A DNA stretch of 64,000 nt from Pseudofrankia inefficax. Its GTDB lineage: Bacteria > Actinomycetota > Actinomycetes > Frankiales > Frankiaceae. The notes beneath the pieces are model-generated. The model saw only the letters and a program-made list of their open reading frames with translations. It was not told the DNA's origin and made no database searches. Of the stretch, positions 34,950-43,671 are shown in pieces; the first letter of the stretch is position 1; each line of letters starts with the position of its first letter. Where the stretch lies: the NCBI RefSeq assembly GCF_000166135.1, contig NC_014666.1, positions 6,014,001 to 6,078,000 of the forward strand, in the 5' to 3' direction. The translations under genes and the position numbers were made by a program.

Positions 34950-36656
34950 ATGACGCCCGATGAGGAGCGTCCGGGCTTCGACGCGCCCGCGCCTCCCCCC
35001 GCCGAGCGAGCGAGCGCATCCTCGCTGCTGCGCAGGCTGGGCCGCTGGCTGTCCGGCGGTCCGGAGAGTGAACGCGCCGGCTCCGAACTGGTCGTCGCCG
35101 GTGGCGCCGACGGGCCGCTGGTGCCTGGCTGGGAGATCGCCGTCGCGGGCCTGCGCCGGTTCGCCGGCTGGACGGGCCGCGCGGCGCGGGCGACGGCCGG
35201 CTGGGTCGGCCGGCGCCGCGGCACCGGCCGCGGCCGGGCGTTGCTCGCCGGGCTGGTCACGCTGCTGGTGGCGATCCCGACCGGCCTGACCATCGGCCTC
35301 GTCGAGCTCGCCAGAGACCACGGTGACGGTGTGCCCGGGGCGTCCGACCCCCGGGTGCTGCGGCTCGGGGTGATGGCGCCGCTGTCCGGGGACCTCGGCA
35401 ACATCGGCATCGCCGTGCGCGACGCGGTGACGCTCGCCGTCGACGACGCGAACAAGACCGACGCGATCCCCGGCTGGAAGGTCGAGCTGGTCGCCAAGGA
35501 CGACCTGTCGCGCCCGGACGGCGGAGCGGCCGCCGCTGAGGCGTTCGCGGACGACTCGTCGCTGATCGGCGTCGTCGGGCCGCTCAGCTCGACCGTCGCC
35601 CGGGTGGCGCTGCCGGTGCTGGATGCCGCCGGGGTACCGGTCGTCTCACCGTCGAACAGTTCGCCCGACCTGACCGCCCAGGACGCGTCGGCGAGCACCC
35701 GCAAACGCCCCTACAGCCGCTACTTCCGGCTGTCCGGCACCGATGCGCTCCAGGCGAAGACCGGGGCCGACTACGCGGTCGACACGCTGCGCCGGTCCAG
35801 GATTCTCGTCATCGACGGCGGCCCGTCCTATGGCGAGTCGCTCGCCGAGCGGTTCACCCGGGACGCGACGGCCGCCGGGGCCGAGGTGGTGGCCAGCTAC
35901 CAGGTGGACGGCGACGCCGCGGCGGCCGCCGAGGTCCAGTCGGTGGCCGACGGCATCCAGACGCTGAACCCGGACCTGATCTACACGACGACCGGCTACC
36001 TGTTCGCGAGCGCGCTGCGCAAGCGGATGGCCGCGGCGCAGCTGTCGGTCCCGTTGCTGGGTACCGACGCGATGCTCAGCGCCCGCTACCTGGACTCGGC
36101 CGGCGACACCGCCGAGGGGGACCTCGCCACCGACCTGGCGGTCCCGATCTCCAGGCTGCCGGCCGCCGGCGCCTTCGCGGCCGAGTTCCTCAAACGATGG
36201 GGCCCGGTCCTCGGTGGCCCGGAGCAGCCGGCCACCCCGGACAAGGTGCCGGACTCCTCGGCCACGCCGTCGGCGGGCACGGACGGGACGTCGTCCGAGG
36301 GTCCGCCGGCCGCCAGCGCCGCCGTGCGGCAGCCGGGGCCCGACGGGGGCGGGACCACCGGGTCCGAGCCGCCGACGCTGACCCCCCAGCGGGCCGAGAT
36401 GATCCCGGCACTCGCCGCCTACGCCTACGATTCGGCCCGCGCGCTGCTGCGCGCCGCCGCCGTGGTCCTGCCGGGCCGGCTGGCCGTCGACGACGGCGCC
36501 CGCGCCGCGATCGCCGCGCAGGTGGGCCGCGGCTCGTTCGCCGGCGTGACCGGGCAGGTCTCCTTCGACGCCTTCGGCGACCGGCGCGACCCCTCGTCGG
36601 TCGTCTACGCCGTGCTGGCCGGCCGCTTCGTGCCGCTCGTCATCGGCGAGCCCTAG
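34950..36656 (+). CDS. Membrane-anchored Peripla_BP_6 solute-binding protein
   Basis: A 568-residue protein: a Pro/Arg-rich cytosolic N-terminus of about 95 residues, one membrane helix (about 97-118, LLAGLVTLLVAIPTGLTIGL), then a LivJ-like ligand-binding domain (LRLGVMAPLSGDLGNIGIAV, IGVVGPLSSTVARVALPVL, VVSPSNSSPDL). A Pro/Ser-rich insertion near 425-480 splits the second lobe. It has no lipobox, unlike LivJ, so a signal anchor holds it outside. No permease or ATPase is adjacent, and the liv operon is on the other strand. It may feed the Liv permease or act as a sensor. The start at ATG 34950 is not backed by a good Shine-Dalgarno. Confidence 0.75.
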   Translation: MTPDEERPGFDAPAPPPAERASASSLLRRLGRWLSGGPESERAGSELVVAGGADGPLVPGWEIAVAGLRRFAGWTGRAARATAGWVGRRRGTGRGRALLAGLVTLLVAIPTGLTIGLVELARDHGDGVPGASDPRVLRLGVMAPLSGDLGNIGIAVRDAVTLAVDDANKTDAIPGWKVELVAKDDLSRPDGGAAAAEAFADDSSLIGVVGPLSSTVARVALPVLDAAGVPVVSPSNSSPDLTAQDASASTRKRPYSRYFRLSGTDALQAKTGADYAVDTLRRSRILVIDGGPSYGESLAERFTRDATAAGAEVVASYQVDGDAAAAAEVQSVADGIQTLNPDLIYTTTGYLFASALRKRMAAAQLSVPLLGTDAMLSARYLDSAGDTAEGDLATDLAVPISRLPAAGAFAAEFLKRWGPVLGGPEQPATPDKVPDSSATPSAGTDGTSSEGPPAASAAVRQPGPDGGGTTGSEPPTLTPQRAEMIPALAAYAYDSARALLRAAAVVLPGRLAVDDGARAAIAAQVGRGSFAGVTGQVSFDAFGDRRDPSSVVYAVLAGRFVPLVIGEP

Positions 36657-36677
36657 CTCCGGAAGGGTGACGAAACC

Positions 36678-38090
36678 TTGACCGCGCCACCGCGTCCCGG
36701 CCCGGCGCTGCGGGTCAGCATCCCCGCCCCGGCGCCGGCCGTCCGCGAGTTCCTCGCGACCGAGGCGGGCAGCGCCGTGCTGCTGCTCGGCGCCACGGTC
36801 GTCGCGCTGGTCTGGGCCAACTCGCCCTGGTCGTCCAGCTACGACCACCTGTGGAACACCCACGCGGCGCTGCGGGTCGGCGGCGCCTCGCTGGACCTCT
36901 CGCTGCACCACTGGGTGAACGACGGCGCCATGGCGATCTTCTTCATGGTCGTCGGCCTGGAGATCAGCCGGGAGGCGACCACCGGGGAGCTGCGTGACCG
37001 CAGGGCTGTGGCGGTGCCGGCGCTCGGCGCCCTCGGCGGCCTCGCGACCCCGGCGCTGATCTACTGGCTGCTCAACCGGTCCGGCAGCGGGGCATCCGGC
37101 TGGGGCATCGCGATGTCGACCGACACCGCGTTCGTCCTCGGCATGCTGGCGCTGTTCGGGCCGCGCTGCCCGGACCGGCTGCGGCTGTTCATGCTCACGC
37201 TCGCCATCGTCGACGACATCGGCGCCATCACCGTCGTGGCGGTCTTCTACACGAAGCACGTCAACGTCGTGGCCCTCGTACTCGCCGGGGTCGCGGTCGT
37301 CGCCATCGTCGTGCTGCGCTGGATGGGCGTCTGGCAGCTCACGCCCTACCTGGTCGCCGCGCTGCTGCTGTGGCTCGCGGTCCACGCGTCCGGCGTGCAC
37401 GCCACGCTCGCGGGAGTGCTCATCGGGCTGCTGGTGCCCGCGACGCCACCCCGCCGCGAGCAGATCGAGAACGTGCCCGTGTTCGTGCGCGCGCTGCAGG
37501 AGGACTCGACGGCGTCGCGCTCGGCGCTCGCGGTGTCGGCCGCGCGGGCCGCCGTCACCCCGAACGAGCGGCTGCAGCACCTGTTGCATCCGGTCAGCGC
37601 GTTCGTCGTCGTGCCGCTGTTCGGCCTGGCGAACGCCGGCGTGAGCCTCGACGCGCACACGCTGCGGACCGCGGCGACGTCACCGGTGACCCACGGCGTC
37701 ACGGCCGCGCTCGTGCTCGGCAACGCGGTCGGCATCACGGTGGCCGCGACCTGCGCCGTGCGAGGCGGCCTCGGCGTCCTGCCCGGCCGGGTCCGTTACG
37801 GGCACCTGCTCGGCGCCGCCGTGCTGGCCGGGATCGGCTTCACGATCTCGCTGTTCATCACCGAGTTGGCGTTCGACAGCGAGGAGCTGCGCGACCAGGC
37901 GAAGATCGGCATCCTGGTCGGCTCGCTGATCGCCGCGACCCTGGGCAGCCTGCTGCTGCGCTTCCTGGGCGATCGCATGCCGCTCTGCTCCCCCGAGAGC
38001 GACGGCCTTCCCCCACCGCTACCGCCCCAGCCGTGGCTCGCGCCAGGAATGCCCGTGCATCCGCTCGATGGGGCAGTGCTGCACCGGTAG
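36678..38090 (+). CDS. nhaA: Na+/H+ antiporter NhaA
   Basis: A 470-residue NhaA antiporter exchanging cytosolic Na+ for external protons. Conserved blocks are LLGATVVALVWANSPW, WVNDGAMAIFFMVVGLEI, GWGIAMSTDTAFVLGMLALFG, the ion-binding pair in LAIVDDIGAITVV (two Asp), and VPLFGLANAGV. A helical permease of about 425 residues is followed by a short Pro-rich tail. The start is TTG 36678, with GGAAGGG 11 nt upstream. Many actinobacterial NhaA proteins carry a fused C-terminal thioredoxin-like domain. Here the tail lacks it, but a separate DsbA-like gene ends 5 bases away on the opposite strand. Confidence 0.93.
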   Translation: MTAPPRPGPALRVSIPAPAPAVREFLATEAGSAVLLLGATVVALVWANSPWSSSYDHLWNTHAALRVGGASLDLSLHHWVNDGAMAIFFMVVGLEISREATTGELRDRRAVAVPALGALGGLATPALIYWLLNRSGSGASGWGIAMSTDTAFVLGMLALFGPRCPDRLRLFMLTLAIVDDIGAITVVAVFYTKHVNVVALVLAGVAVVAIVVLRWMGVWQLTPYLVAALLLWLAVHASGVHATLAGVLIGLLVPATPPRREQIENVPVFVRALQEDSTASRSALAVSAARAAVTPNERLQHLLHPVSAFVVVPLFGLANAGVSLDAHTLRTAATSPVTHGVTAALVLGNAVGITVAATCAVRGGLGVLPGRVRYGHLLGAAVLAGIGFTISLFITELAFDSEELRDQAKIGILVGSLIAATLGSLLLRFLGDRMPLCSPESDGLPPPLPPQPWLAPGMPVHPLDGAVLHR

Positions 38091-38095
38091 GGCGG

Positions 38096-39184
38096 TCAGC
38101 TCCTCGACCACGGCAACCAGCGGCGATGGCCTCGGCGCGGTTCCTCCTGGGAGTCGTAGTCCAGCCTGGCGGTGTCGGCCGGAGTTAGGGCGTCGGCCGC
38201 AGGTGGGGCGTCGGCCGCAGGTGGGGGGTCGGCCGCGCTGCTCGCCGGCGCATCACCGGTCGGCTGGGAGTCATCGTCGGACAGCGGGACGCTGTCGAAA
38301 TGCCCGGCACCGTTCGGGCCGTCGCCTTCGGCCACCCCGAGGACGAGGATCGGCGGCCCGTCAGGCACCGTGAGTCTGGGCAGCGGCGGGCTGGCCACGA
38401 TCGCGGACGTGGCCGCCAGGTGCACCGCCCGGCGCAGCGCGGGAAGCTCCGTGCGGCCACGGTAAGCCTGGCCGTTGATGAAGATCGTCGGGGTGCCTCG
38501 CACACCGACACCGACGCCGTGCTCGTAGTCGGCCTCGACGGCGGCGCCATACGGCTGGGCCGCGGCACCGACGACAAGCTCCGGGTCCAGGCCGAGCCGC
38601 TCGGCCCGCATCCGCAGGTCGATGTCCTTCAGCCGGGACTGATAGGCGAAAAGCTGGTCATGCATCGGCCAGAACCGGTCGTGCGCGTGGGCCACCTCGG
38701 CCGCCAGCGCCGCCGTCAACGCGTACGGATGCACCTCGAACAACGGAAAGTGCCGAAAGACGTGCCGTACCAGTCCCCCGCAGGTCTCCACCAGCTCATG
38801 CAGCACCGGCGCGGCCTGCGCGCAGTACGGGCACTCGAAGTCCCCGTACTCGACGAGTACGACCGGCGCCGTCAACTCCCCCCGAGATGGCCGGTCATCC
38901 AGCCGAACCGGCGCGGCCAGCCCGTTTGCGCCGTCTCGGTCGACGGGCGCGGCAACCTCGCGGGACGTGGCGGCGACGGCCGGCGCCGGGCCCGGCGCCG
39001 GCTCGCTAGCCGCCGGCCTGGTCGCCACCTGGTCGACGGCCGGACCCGGCCGTCGCGCGTCGTCGATCGAGCACGCGGGACCGGCTTCTTCTGGATCGAC
39101 CGCCTCCGTCGTCTCGGCGTCGGCACCGCCCGTCGAGCCAGGAACCGCGGGCCTGTCCACATCCGACACCGATGGCAGCTCCAT
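38096..39184 (-). CDS. DsbA-like thioredoxin-fold protein (CPYC)
   Basis: A 362-residue protein: an acidic, Ala/Pro-rich N-terminal region (1-100), a DsbA/Thioredoxin_4 domain (about 105-270) with VVLVEYGDFECPYCAQAAP (active-site CPYC) and the cis-Pro loop GVRGTPTIFINGQAYRG, then a disordered tail with PPAADA repeats (18-bp units at 38187-38240). No signal peptide is seen, so a cytosolic thiol-oxidoreductase role is likelier than secreted DsbA. The domain closely resembles the thioredoxin part fused to NhaA in other actinobacteria. Convergent placement beside nhaA suggests a functional link. ATG 39184 is the first start; no clear ribosome site is seen. Confidence 0.82.
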   Translation of the reverse strand: MELPSVSDVDRPAVPGSTGGADAETTEAVDPEEAGPACSIDDARRPGPAVDQVATRPAASEPAPGPAPAVAATSREVAAPVDRDGANGLAAPVRLDDRPSRGELTAPVVLVEYGDFECPYCAQAAPVLHELVETCGGLVRHVFRHFPLFEVHPYALTAALAAEVAHAHDRFWPMHDQLFAYQSRLKDIDLRMRAERLGLDPELVVGAAAQPYGAAVEADYEHGVGVGVRGTPTIFINGQAYRGRTELPALRRAVHLAATSAIVASPPLPRLTVPDGPPILVLGVAEGDGPNGAGHFDSVPLSDDDSQPTGDAPASSAADPPPAADAPPAADALTPADTARLDYDSQEEPRRGHRRWLPWSRS

Positions 39185-39372
39185 ACGACGAGTATCGCCT
39201 CGGCCACCCGCTCTATTCGCCGTGGAGCGGATCAGGCCTGCCTCACACCGAGACCGCCCCCGGCCCTGAGCCAGTAGCCCGAAGTGATCTCCGCGTTCCG
39301 CGGGACGCGACCGCCGGGCCGGAAGCCGGCATGGCGGGCCGGGCTCGTCACGCGCCTCGTCCGGCCGCCCTG

Positions 39373-40914
39373 TTAAGGCGTGCAGGACGTGTCAGCTGGC
39401 GCGGGAACGGCCGGCGGGGACGTCGAGGCCGGCGGCGGGGTCGACGGGCCCCCGGTCGCCAGGCGGGTGAACGCCCCCCCGAGGATGACGACCAGCCCAT
39501 GGCGCGCGGCCGGGTCCGGGACGAGGCGGGCGCCGGGGATGAGGGCCGCCAGGGTGCGGGCAGCGGCCACACCGGCGCCGACGTCAGGGCCTGCGGAGCC
39601 GTAGTGGATCTCGGTCGTCGCCAGGGTGCCGTGCGCGTCGGCCACGGTCATCGGGCCGGTGAAGCCGCGCTCGCGCAGGTAGGCGGCGGTCTGGGCGGCC
39701 AGGCCGTTGCGGCCGGCGGCATTGCGCACCACCGCGATCGTCACCGCGCCAGGCGCCAGCGTCGGGCCGACGGCCGGCGCCGGTGTACCGGTCGCGCCGC
39801 CCGTCGTCGCGGGGTGCGCGGGCGCGCCCGACCGTCGGCCCGCGGTGGATCGCAGCGGGCCGACCAGGCGCTCGAACGCGTCCTGGTCGAGGAACAGCAC
39901 CTGCTGGTGGGACGGGACCGTGCCCCGGTCGTCGATCGCCCCCTCGGCGCGGGTCGGGACGTGGGTCGGGATGGTGGTGAAGGTCAGCTTGCCGGGGCCG
40001 AGGGTGGCCAGCCGGTTCGCCAGCGCGACGAGCTGCTGCTCGCCGAGGCCCTTGTCGACGGTGAGCGAGCCGCCGACGGCGCCGAGCAGCGCGGCGAGCC
40101 GGACCGGGTTCGTCAGCACGCCGAGACCCGTCGCCTTCGCCAGTAGGCGGGCGAGGAACTGCTGCTGGCGCAGGATGCGCAGCCGCTCGTCGCCGAGCGC
40201 GTGCCGGGTCCGGACGAAGGCGAGGGCCTGCTCGCCGTTCAGTCGGTTCTCCCCCAGGTGGCCGTGCCACTGGGACCAGGCGTCGTTGAGGTTGCCGGTG
40301 CCACCGTCGGGCAGCGGCCGTACGCAGACGGTGACGCCACCGACGGCGTCCGTCATCGCCTTGAAGCCGGCGAGGTCGATGGAGATCGTGTGGTCGATCC
40401 TCAGGCCGGTCAGCGCCTGGAGGGTCGTGATCAGTCCGGGGACGCCGGCCAGGTTCAGGACGTCGGTGAGCTTCGACCTCCCGTCCGCGGGCACTCCGGC
40501 CACCCGGGGAACGACCGGCACCAGGGTGTCGCGCGGGAACGACAGCAGCGTCACCGCACCGTCCGCACCGAAGTGGGCGATGATCGTCGTGTCGGACCGG
40601 TCGCCGTCGACCTGGCCATACTCGCCGCCCGTTCCGGCCCGGCTGTCACTGCCGAGCAGCAACACGTTCATGGTGCCGGACGGGTCGCTCGCGCCGGCCA
40701 GGTTCCAGCCGTTCTCCCTGGTCAGGGCACTGTCGAAGCGGCGGTAGCCGGCCCAGCCGACCGTGCTGACGACCAGCACGGAGAACGACAGGACGGCCAG
40801 CACCACCAGCACCGGCCGCCGGAACGGGGACCGCCGGGTGCCGGGCCGGCGCGGCTCCACATCGGGCGGTGGCAGCAGCCGGCGCGGTCCCGTCCGCCCG
40901 TCTCGTTGCGCCAT
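39373..40914 (-). CDS. LytR-CpsA-Psr (LCP) family ligase
   Basis: A 513-residue membrane-anchored LCP protein: short cytosolic Arg/Pro-rich N-terminus, one helix (VLVVLAVLSFSVLVVSTVGW, about 35-57), the LCP domain (about 80-245) with NVLLLGSDSR, the polyprenyl-phosphate Arg/Asp residues in DRSDTTIIAHF and LLSFPRDTLV, and KLTDVLNLAGVPGL. A LytR_C domain (about 355-450) and a Pro/Ser tail follow. LCP enzymes transfer lipid-linked glycans onto peptidoglycan. It may attach the polymer made by the 5-20 kb cluster, although it lies 19 kb away. ATG 40914 has GGAGAG 3-8 nt upstream; longer readings add 84 unrelated residues. Confidence 0.9.
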   Translation of the reverse strand: MAQRDGRTGPRRLLPPPDVEPRRPGTRRSPFRRPVLVVLAVLSFSVLVVSTVGWAGYRRFDSALTRENGWNLAGASDPSGTMNVLLLGSDSRAGTGGEYGQVDGDRSDTTIIAHFGADGAVTLLSFPRDTLVPVVPRVAGVPADGRSKLTDVLNLAGVPGLITTLQALTGLRIDHTISIDLAGFKAMTDAVGGVTVCVRPLPDGGTGNLNDAWSQWHGHLGENRLNGEQALAFVRTRHALGDERLRILRQQQFLARLLAKATGLGVLTNPVRLAALLGAVGGSLTVDKGLGEQQLVALANRLATLGPGKLTFTTIPTHVPTRAEGAIDDRGTVPSHQQVLFLDQDAFERLVGPLRSTAGRRSGAPAHPATTGGATGTPAPAVGPTLAPGAVTIAVVRNAAGRNGLAAQTAAYLRERGFTGPMTVADAHGTLATTEIHYGSAGPDVGAGVAAARTLAALIPGARLVPDPAARHGLVVILGGAFTRLATGGPSTPPPASTSPPAVPAPADTSCTP

Positions 40915-41326
40915 CCGCTCTCCGGCCCCCACTGACTCGGTCCCGCTCGCCTCGCCACGGCCGCCACGGACCGTGGCGGCGGCCCGCCTCATCCCTCGAC
41001 GGGCACGGACGTCCGAAACGCTACATTTGCCCAGCGTCGCAACGGATCCACCGGTCGGCCCGCGTGGCACCGGTCGGCCGATCGACGACGCACAACCGAA
41101 CGGCAAACCCGCCCGAAGCACACCCCGGGCGCCGCGAGCGAGCGGTGACGTCGGCCAAGCTGTCATCCCGCGAGCGGCACCCGGCGCCCAGGCCTGGCCG
41201 GCGATAGGGCCTGGCCGGGCCGGCAGCGGGCCACGCCGCGACCGGTCCGCGCTGGTCGGGGGCGGTTTCCCGCGGTCGGGCCGGGTACCCCGCCAGTCGG
41301 TGGAATCGACTCAACCGGGGTGTGCA
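40915..41326. other. Divergent intergenic region, LCP gene and phosphatase gene
   Basis: Open frames extend from both genes into this region but are low-complexity. A minus-strand TAGCGT (plus 41017-41022) could be a -10 for the LCP gene, without a good -35. Confidence 0.4.
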
Positions 41327-42856
41327 GTGGGACGAGCAGCGACGAAAGTCCGCCGGGACCGGAGCAACGACGCGGATCTGCCGACCGCGACGTCGCCTGG
41401 ACTGACGACGAAGCCCGATGCACGGTCCGACAAGGCCAAGAAGACGCGGGGCGGGAAGGGCGCTGGCCCGAAGGCCCCCAAGGCCGAGCTCAAGAAGTCG
41501 GGCGCGGGCAAGAGTGACAAGAAGTCCCGTGAGCCTTCGATCGAGGCCGTGGCCGGTACCCCCGCCGGGGCGACGAACAGCGTGGTGGACGCGATCATCG
41601 CGGCGGCGCTGGGCGAGGCGGTGGCGGAGTCGCTGACGGCCTCGCTGGCCGAGTCAATCAACGAGTCCTTCACGGAGATGATGGCCGGCGGCCTGGCCGG
41701 TGCCCTGGAGGAGGCGCTGGTCGAGGCGGTCTCGACGGCCGTCGCGCGCGACCTGCCCGACGCGTTCGCGAGCGTCGCCGTCGCGAGCCTGACGGGCCAG
41801 CCCGCCGTGGACCTCGACGCGCCCGGTTCCGGGGCCGGCTCCACGGCCCCGGCCGTGACACCTCCTGGCGAACCCGGCGGGAGGCCCGCCGCCGGGTCGG
41901 CCTCGTCGACACGCACCGCGCCGGGGCCGGCCCGGGCGTCGGACGGGCACGCGGTCGAGGTCGCGGCCGCCCGGTCGCTGTGGGAGGCGCTGCCCCCCAG
42001 GCGGCTGCCGGTGCTGCCGAGCCTCGACCTGGCTGCCCGCCGGCTGGCGGCGAGCGACCCGGACCGGGTCGGCGGCGACTGGTACGACGCCATCGCGCTC
42101 GACGCCGACGCGGTGGTGCTGGGCGTCGGCGACGTCGCCGGCCACGGTCCGGGCATGGCCGCCCAGATGGCGGAGCTGTGCCACGCGGCCCGCGCCTACG
42201 CGCTGCTGGACCTGCCGCCGGCCCAGATCACCGGCCGGCTCACCGAGGTGTTGCGGGCCGGTGGCCACCGCTCGCTGGCGTCGACCTGCACGGCCCGCCT
42301 CGACATCCCGACCGGCCGGTTGACCTGGTGCAACGCCGGCCATCCGCCGCCGGTCCTGATCACCGCGCAGGGCGACGTCTCGTTCCTCGGCGACGTGCAC
42401 GGCCCGCTGCTGGGCGCGGCCCCGGGCGCTGGCCCCGGCACGAGCCTGGCCGGCGGGCCCGGGGTCGAGGGCGGGACCGAGTACGCGCAGAGCACCGTGA
42501 CGCTGCCGTCGGGCGCGACCGTCCTGTTCTACGCCGCCGGCCTCGTCGATCAGCCGGACGCGCCGATCGCCCACCGTCTCGACGCGTTGGCCACCGCGGC
42601 GTCCAAGGCCTTCGGCACAGCCGCGAGCACCTCGGCCACGGGCAGCTCGGCCACAGACACCTCGGCCACGAGCACATCGGCCAGCGGCGGGGTCCAGCCC
42701 GGTGTCGACGTGCGTCCGCTCGCGGCGGCCTGCGACGCGCTGCTCACCGAGCTCTCGACCGCCAGGGCGGCATCCTCGGGCCAGTCCGACGCCGCCCGGC
42801 AACCCCGGCCGCGCCGCGACAGCGACTCCGTCCTGCTGGCGGCCCGTCTCCGCTGA
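41327..42856 (+). CDS. SpoIIE/RsbU-type PP2C serine phosphatase
   Basis: A protein of about 509 residues. The N-terminal 70 residues are Lys/Gly/Ala-rich. Residues ~75-160 form an Ala/Glu/Ser amphipathic helical stretch (VVDAIIAAALGEAVAESL and similar) that matches nothing I know. A Pro/Ala linker leads to a SpoIIE-like PP2C domain (about 225-440) with metal-binding GGDWYDAI and VLGVGDVAGHG and a CNAGHPPPVLI strand. The last 60 residues include a Ser/Thr/Ala repeat and end in DSVLLAARLR, the usual closing strand. Such phosphatases dephosphorylate STAS antagonists in partner-switching circuits. There is no sensor domain of a known type. The start is uncertain: GTG 41327 (after GGGG) or GTG 41300. 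Confidence 0.8.
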   Translation: MGRAATKVRRDRSNDADLPTATSPGLTTKPDARSDKAKKTRGGKGAGPKAPKAELKKSGAGKSDKKSREPSIEAVAGTPAGATNSVVDAIIAAALGEAVAESLTASLAESINESFTEMMAGGLAGALEEALVEAVSTAVARDLPDAFASVAVASLTGQPAVDLDAPGSGAGSTAPAVTPPGEPGGRPAAGSASSTRTAPGPARASDGHAVEVAAARSLWEALPPRRLPVLPSLDLAARRLAASDPDRVGGDWYDAIALDADAVVLGVGDVAGHGPGMAAQMAELCHAARAYALLDLPPAQITGRLTEVLRAGGHRSLASTCTARLDIPTGRLTWCNAGHPPPVLITAQGDVSFLGDVHGPLLGAAPGAGPGTSLAGGPGVEGGTEYAQSTVTLPSGATVLFYAAGLVDQPDAPIAHRLDALATAASKAFGTAASTSATGSSATDTSATSTSASGGVQPGVDVRPLAAACDALLTELSTARAASSGQSDAARQPRPRRDSDSVLLAARLR

Positions 42857-43101
42857 TCTGCTGACCTGCCTGGCTCTAGTTCGGCTCCATCGCGTCCCCC
42901 GATCGGTCTGGCGGCTACCGTCGCCGCAGGTGGCAGCGCCAGTAGAGCAGCGGCCGGACCCCCACATGTGGTCGAAATATGAGAGCTGCCCGATTTGGTG
43001 CGGACAGCGCCCTGATCGGGACGCTCGCCCGCACCGATGCCCGCGAGGGCCGGACCGCCCGGGGCTCCGATGCGGCGACGACAGCCGCCGTGACCTGCGG
43101 A

Positions 43102-43137
43102 GTGTCCACTTTCTGTCCGGCCGACAGCACTGGACAC
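43102..43137. repeat. Nested inverted repeat / hairpin
   Basis: The outer arms GTGTCCA (43102-43108) and TGGACAC (43131-43137) enclose the inner arms CTGTC (43113-43117) and GACAG (43123-43127), separated by CGGCC. It could fold as a two-stage stem-loop or be a composite operator. Confidence 0.5.
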
Positions 43138-43387
43138 CCAGGTACCCGCCGAACGGATCTAGTTGTCCGCCGGCATGTCTCACAGGCCGGCGCGCCAAGG
43201 ACGCATGCTCAGCTACGCGACCACGCGAGCCGGCCGGCGCCTGGTACGGGGAGGCGTCGGCCACAGGCTCGACGCTGGGCTCGACGGTCAGGAGCTCGCG
43301 TCCTGCCTCCGGCGGACATCCGTGGCGTGACGTTGGGAACCCGGCCGCCAGGACGTCGGTCGGACGTCGCGATCGGGGGAACGCGCA

Positions 43388-43543
43388 ATGGCCAGAGAGG
43401 CCCAGGGCCCGAGATCAGGGGCGGCCGCCAGCGACCTGGGCGGCTGCACCGACGGGACGACCGGCGAGGACGAGGAGAAGGCCCACGCGGGGCCCGACCA
43501 CCCGCCCGATACCCCACCGCGCCGCCGCATCGGTCCGGCCTGA
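43388..43543 (+). CDS. Small ORF, 51 residues, unknown
   Basis: ATG 43388 follows GGGGGA with about 8-nt spacing and opens a 51-codon frame ending at TGA 43541-43543. The product starts MAREAQGPRSG, is acidic in the middle (TGEDEEKAHAG) and basic at the end (PPRRRIGPA). It has no membrane helix or known motif. The ribosome site is better than chance for this window, but I cannot show that it is translated. Confidence 0.35.
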   Translation: MAREAQGPRSGAAASDLGGCTDGTTGEDEEKAHAGPDHPPDTPPRRRIGPA

Positions 43544-43671
43544 CCGACCGCGTGCGGACGCGGGCAGGGCTCGCGGATCACCTCGGCGACGCGGGGCTCC
43601 ACTCCGCCGCGCTCAGGCCACGCCCGCCCGGACCGTGGCCCCGCGCCGTACCGCCGCCAGCCGGCGGCGGC

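Larger units (their letters stand above)
42857..43671. other. 815-nt region with small ORF and hairpin
   Basis: Between the phosphatase and the next minus-strand gene. It contains the palindrome CACATGTG (42962-42969), a nested inverted repeat (43102-43137) and one small ORF with a good ribosome-binding site (43388-43543). Nothing else is convincing, although long open frames exist because of GC bias. Confidence 0.5.

Noticed and set aside
40763-41326. Upstream extension of the phosphatase by about 188 codons
   Set aside because: It would overlap the start of the divergent LCP gene and has no family similarity. GTG 41327 or 41300 is more plausible.
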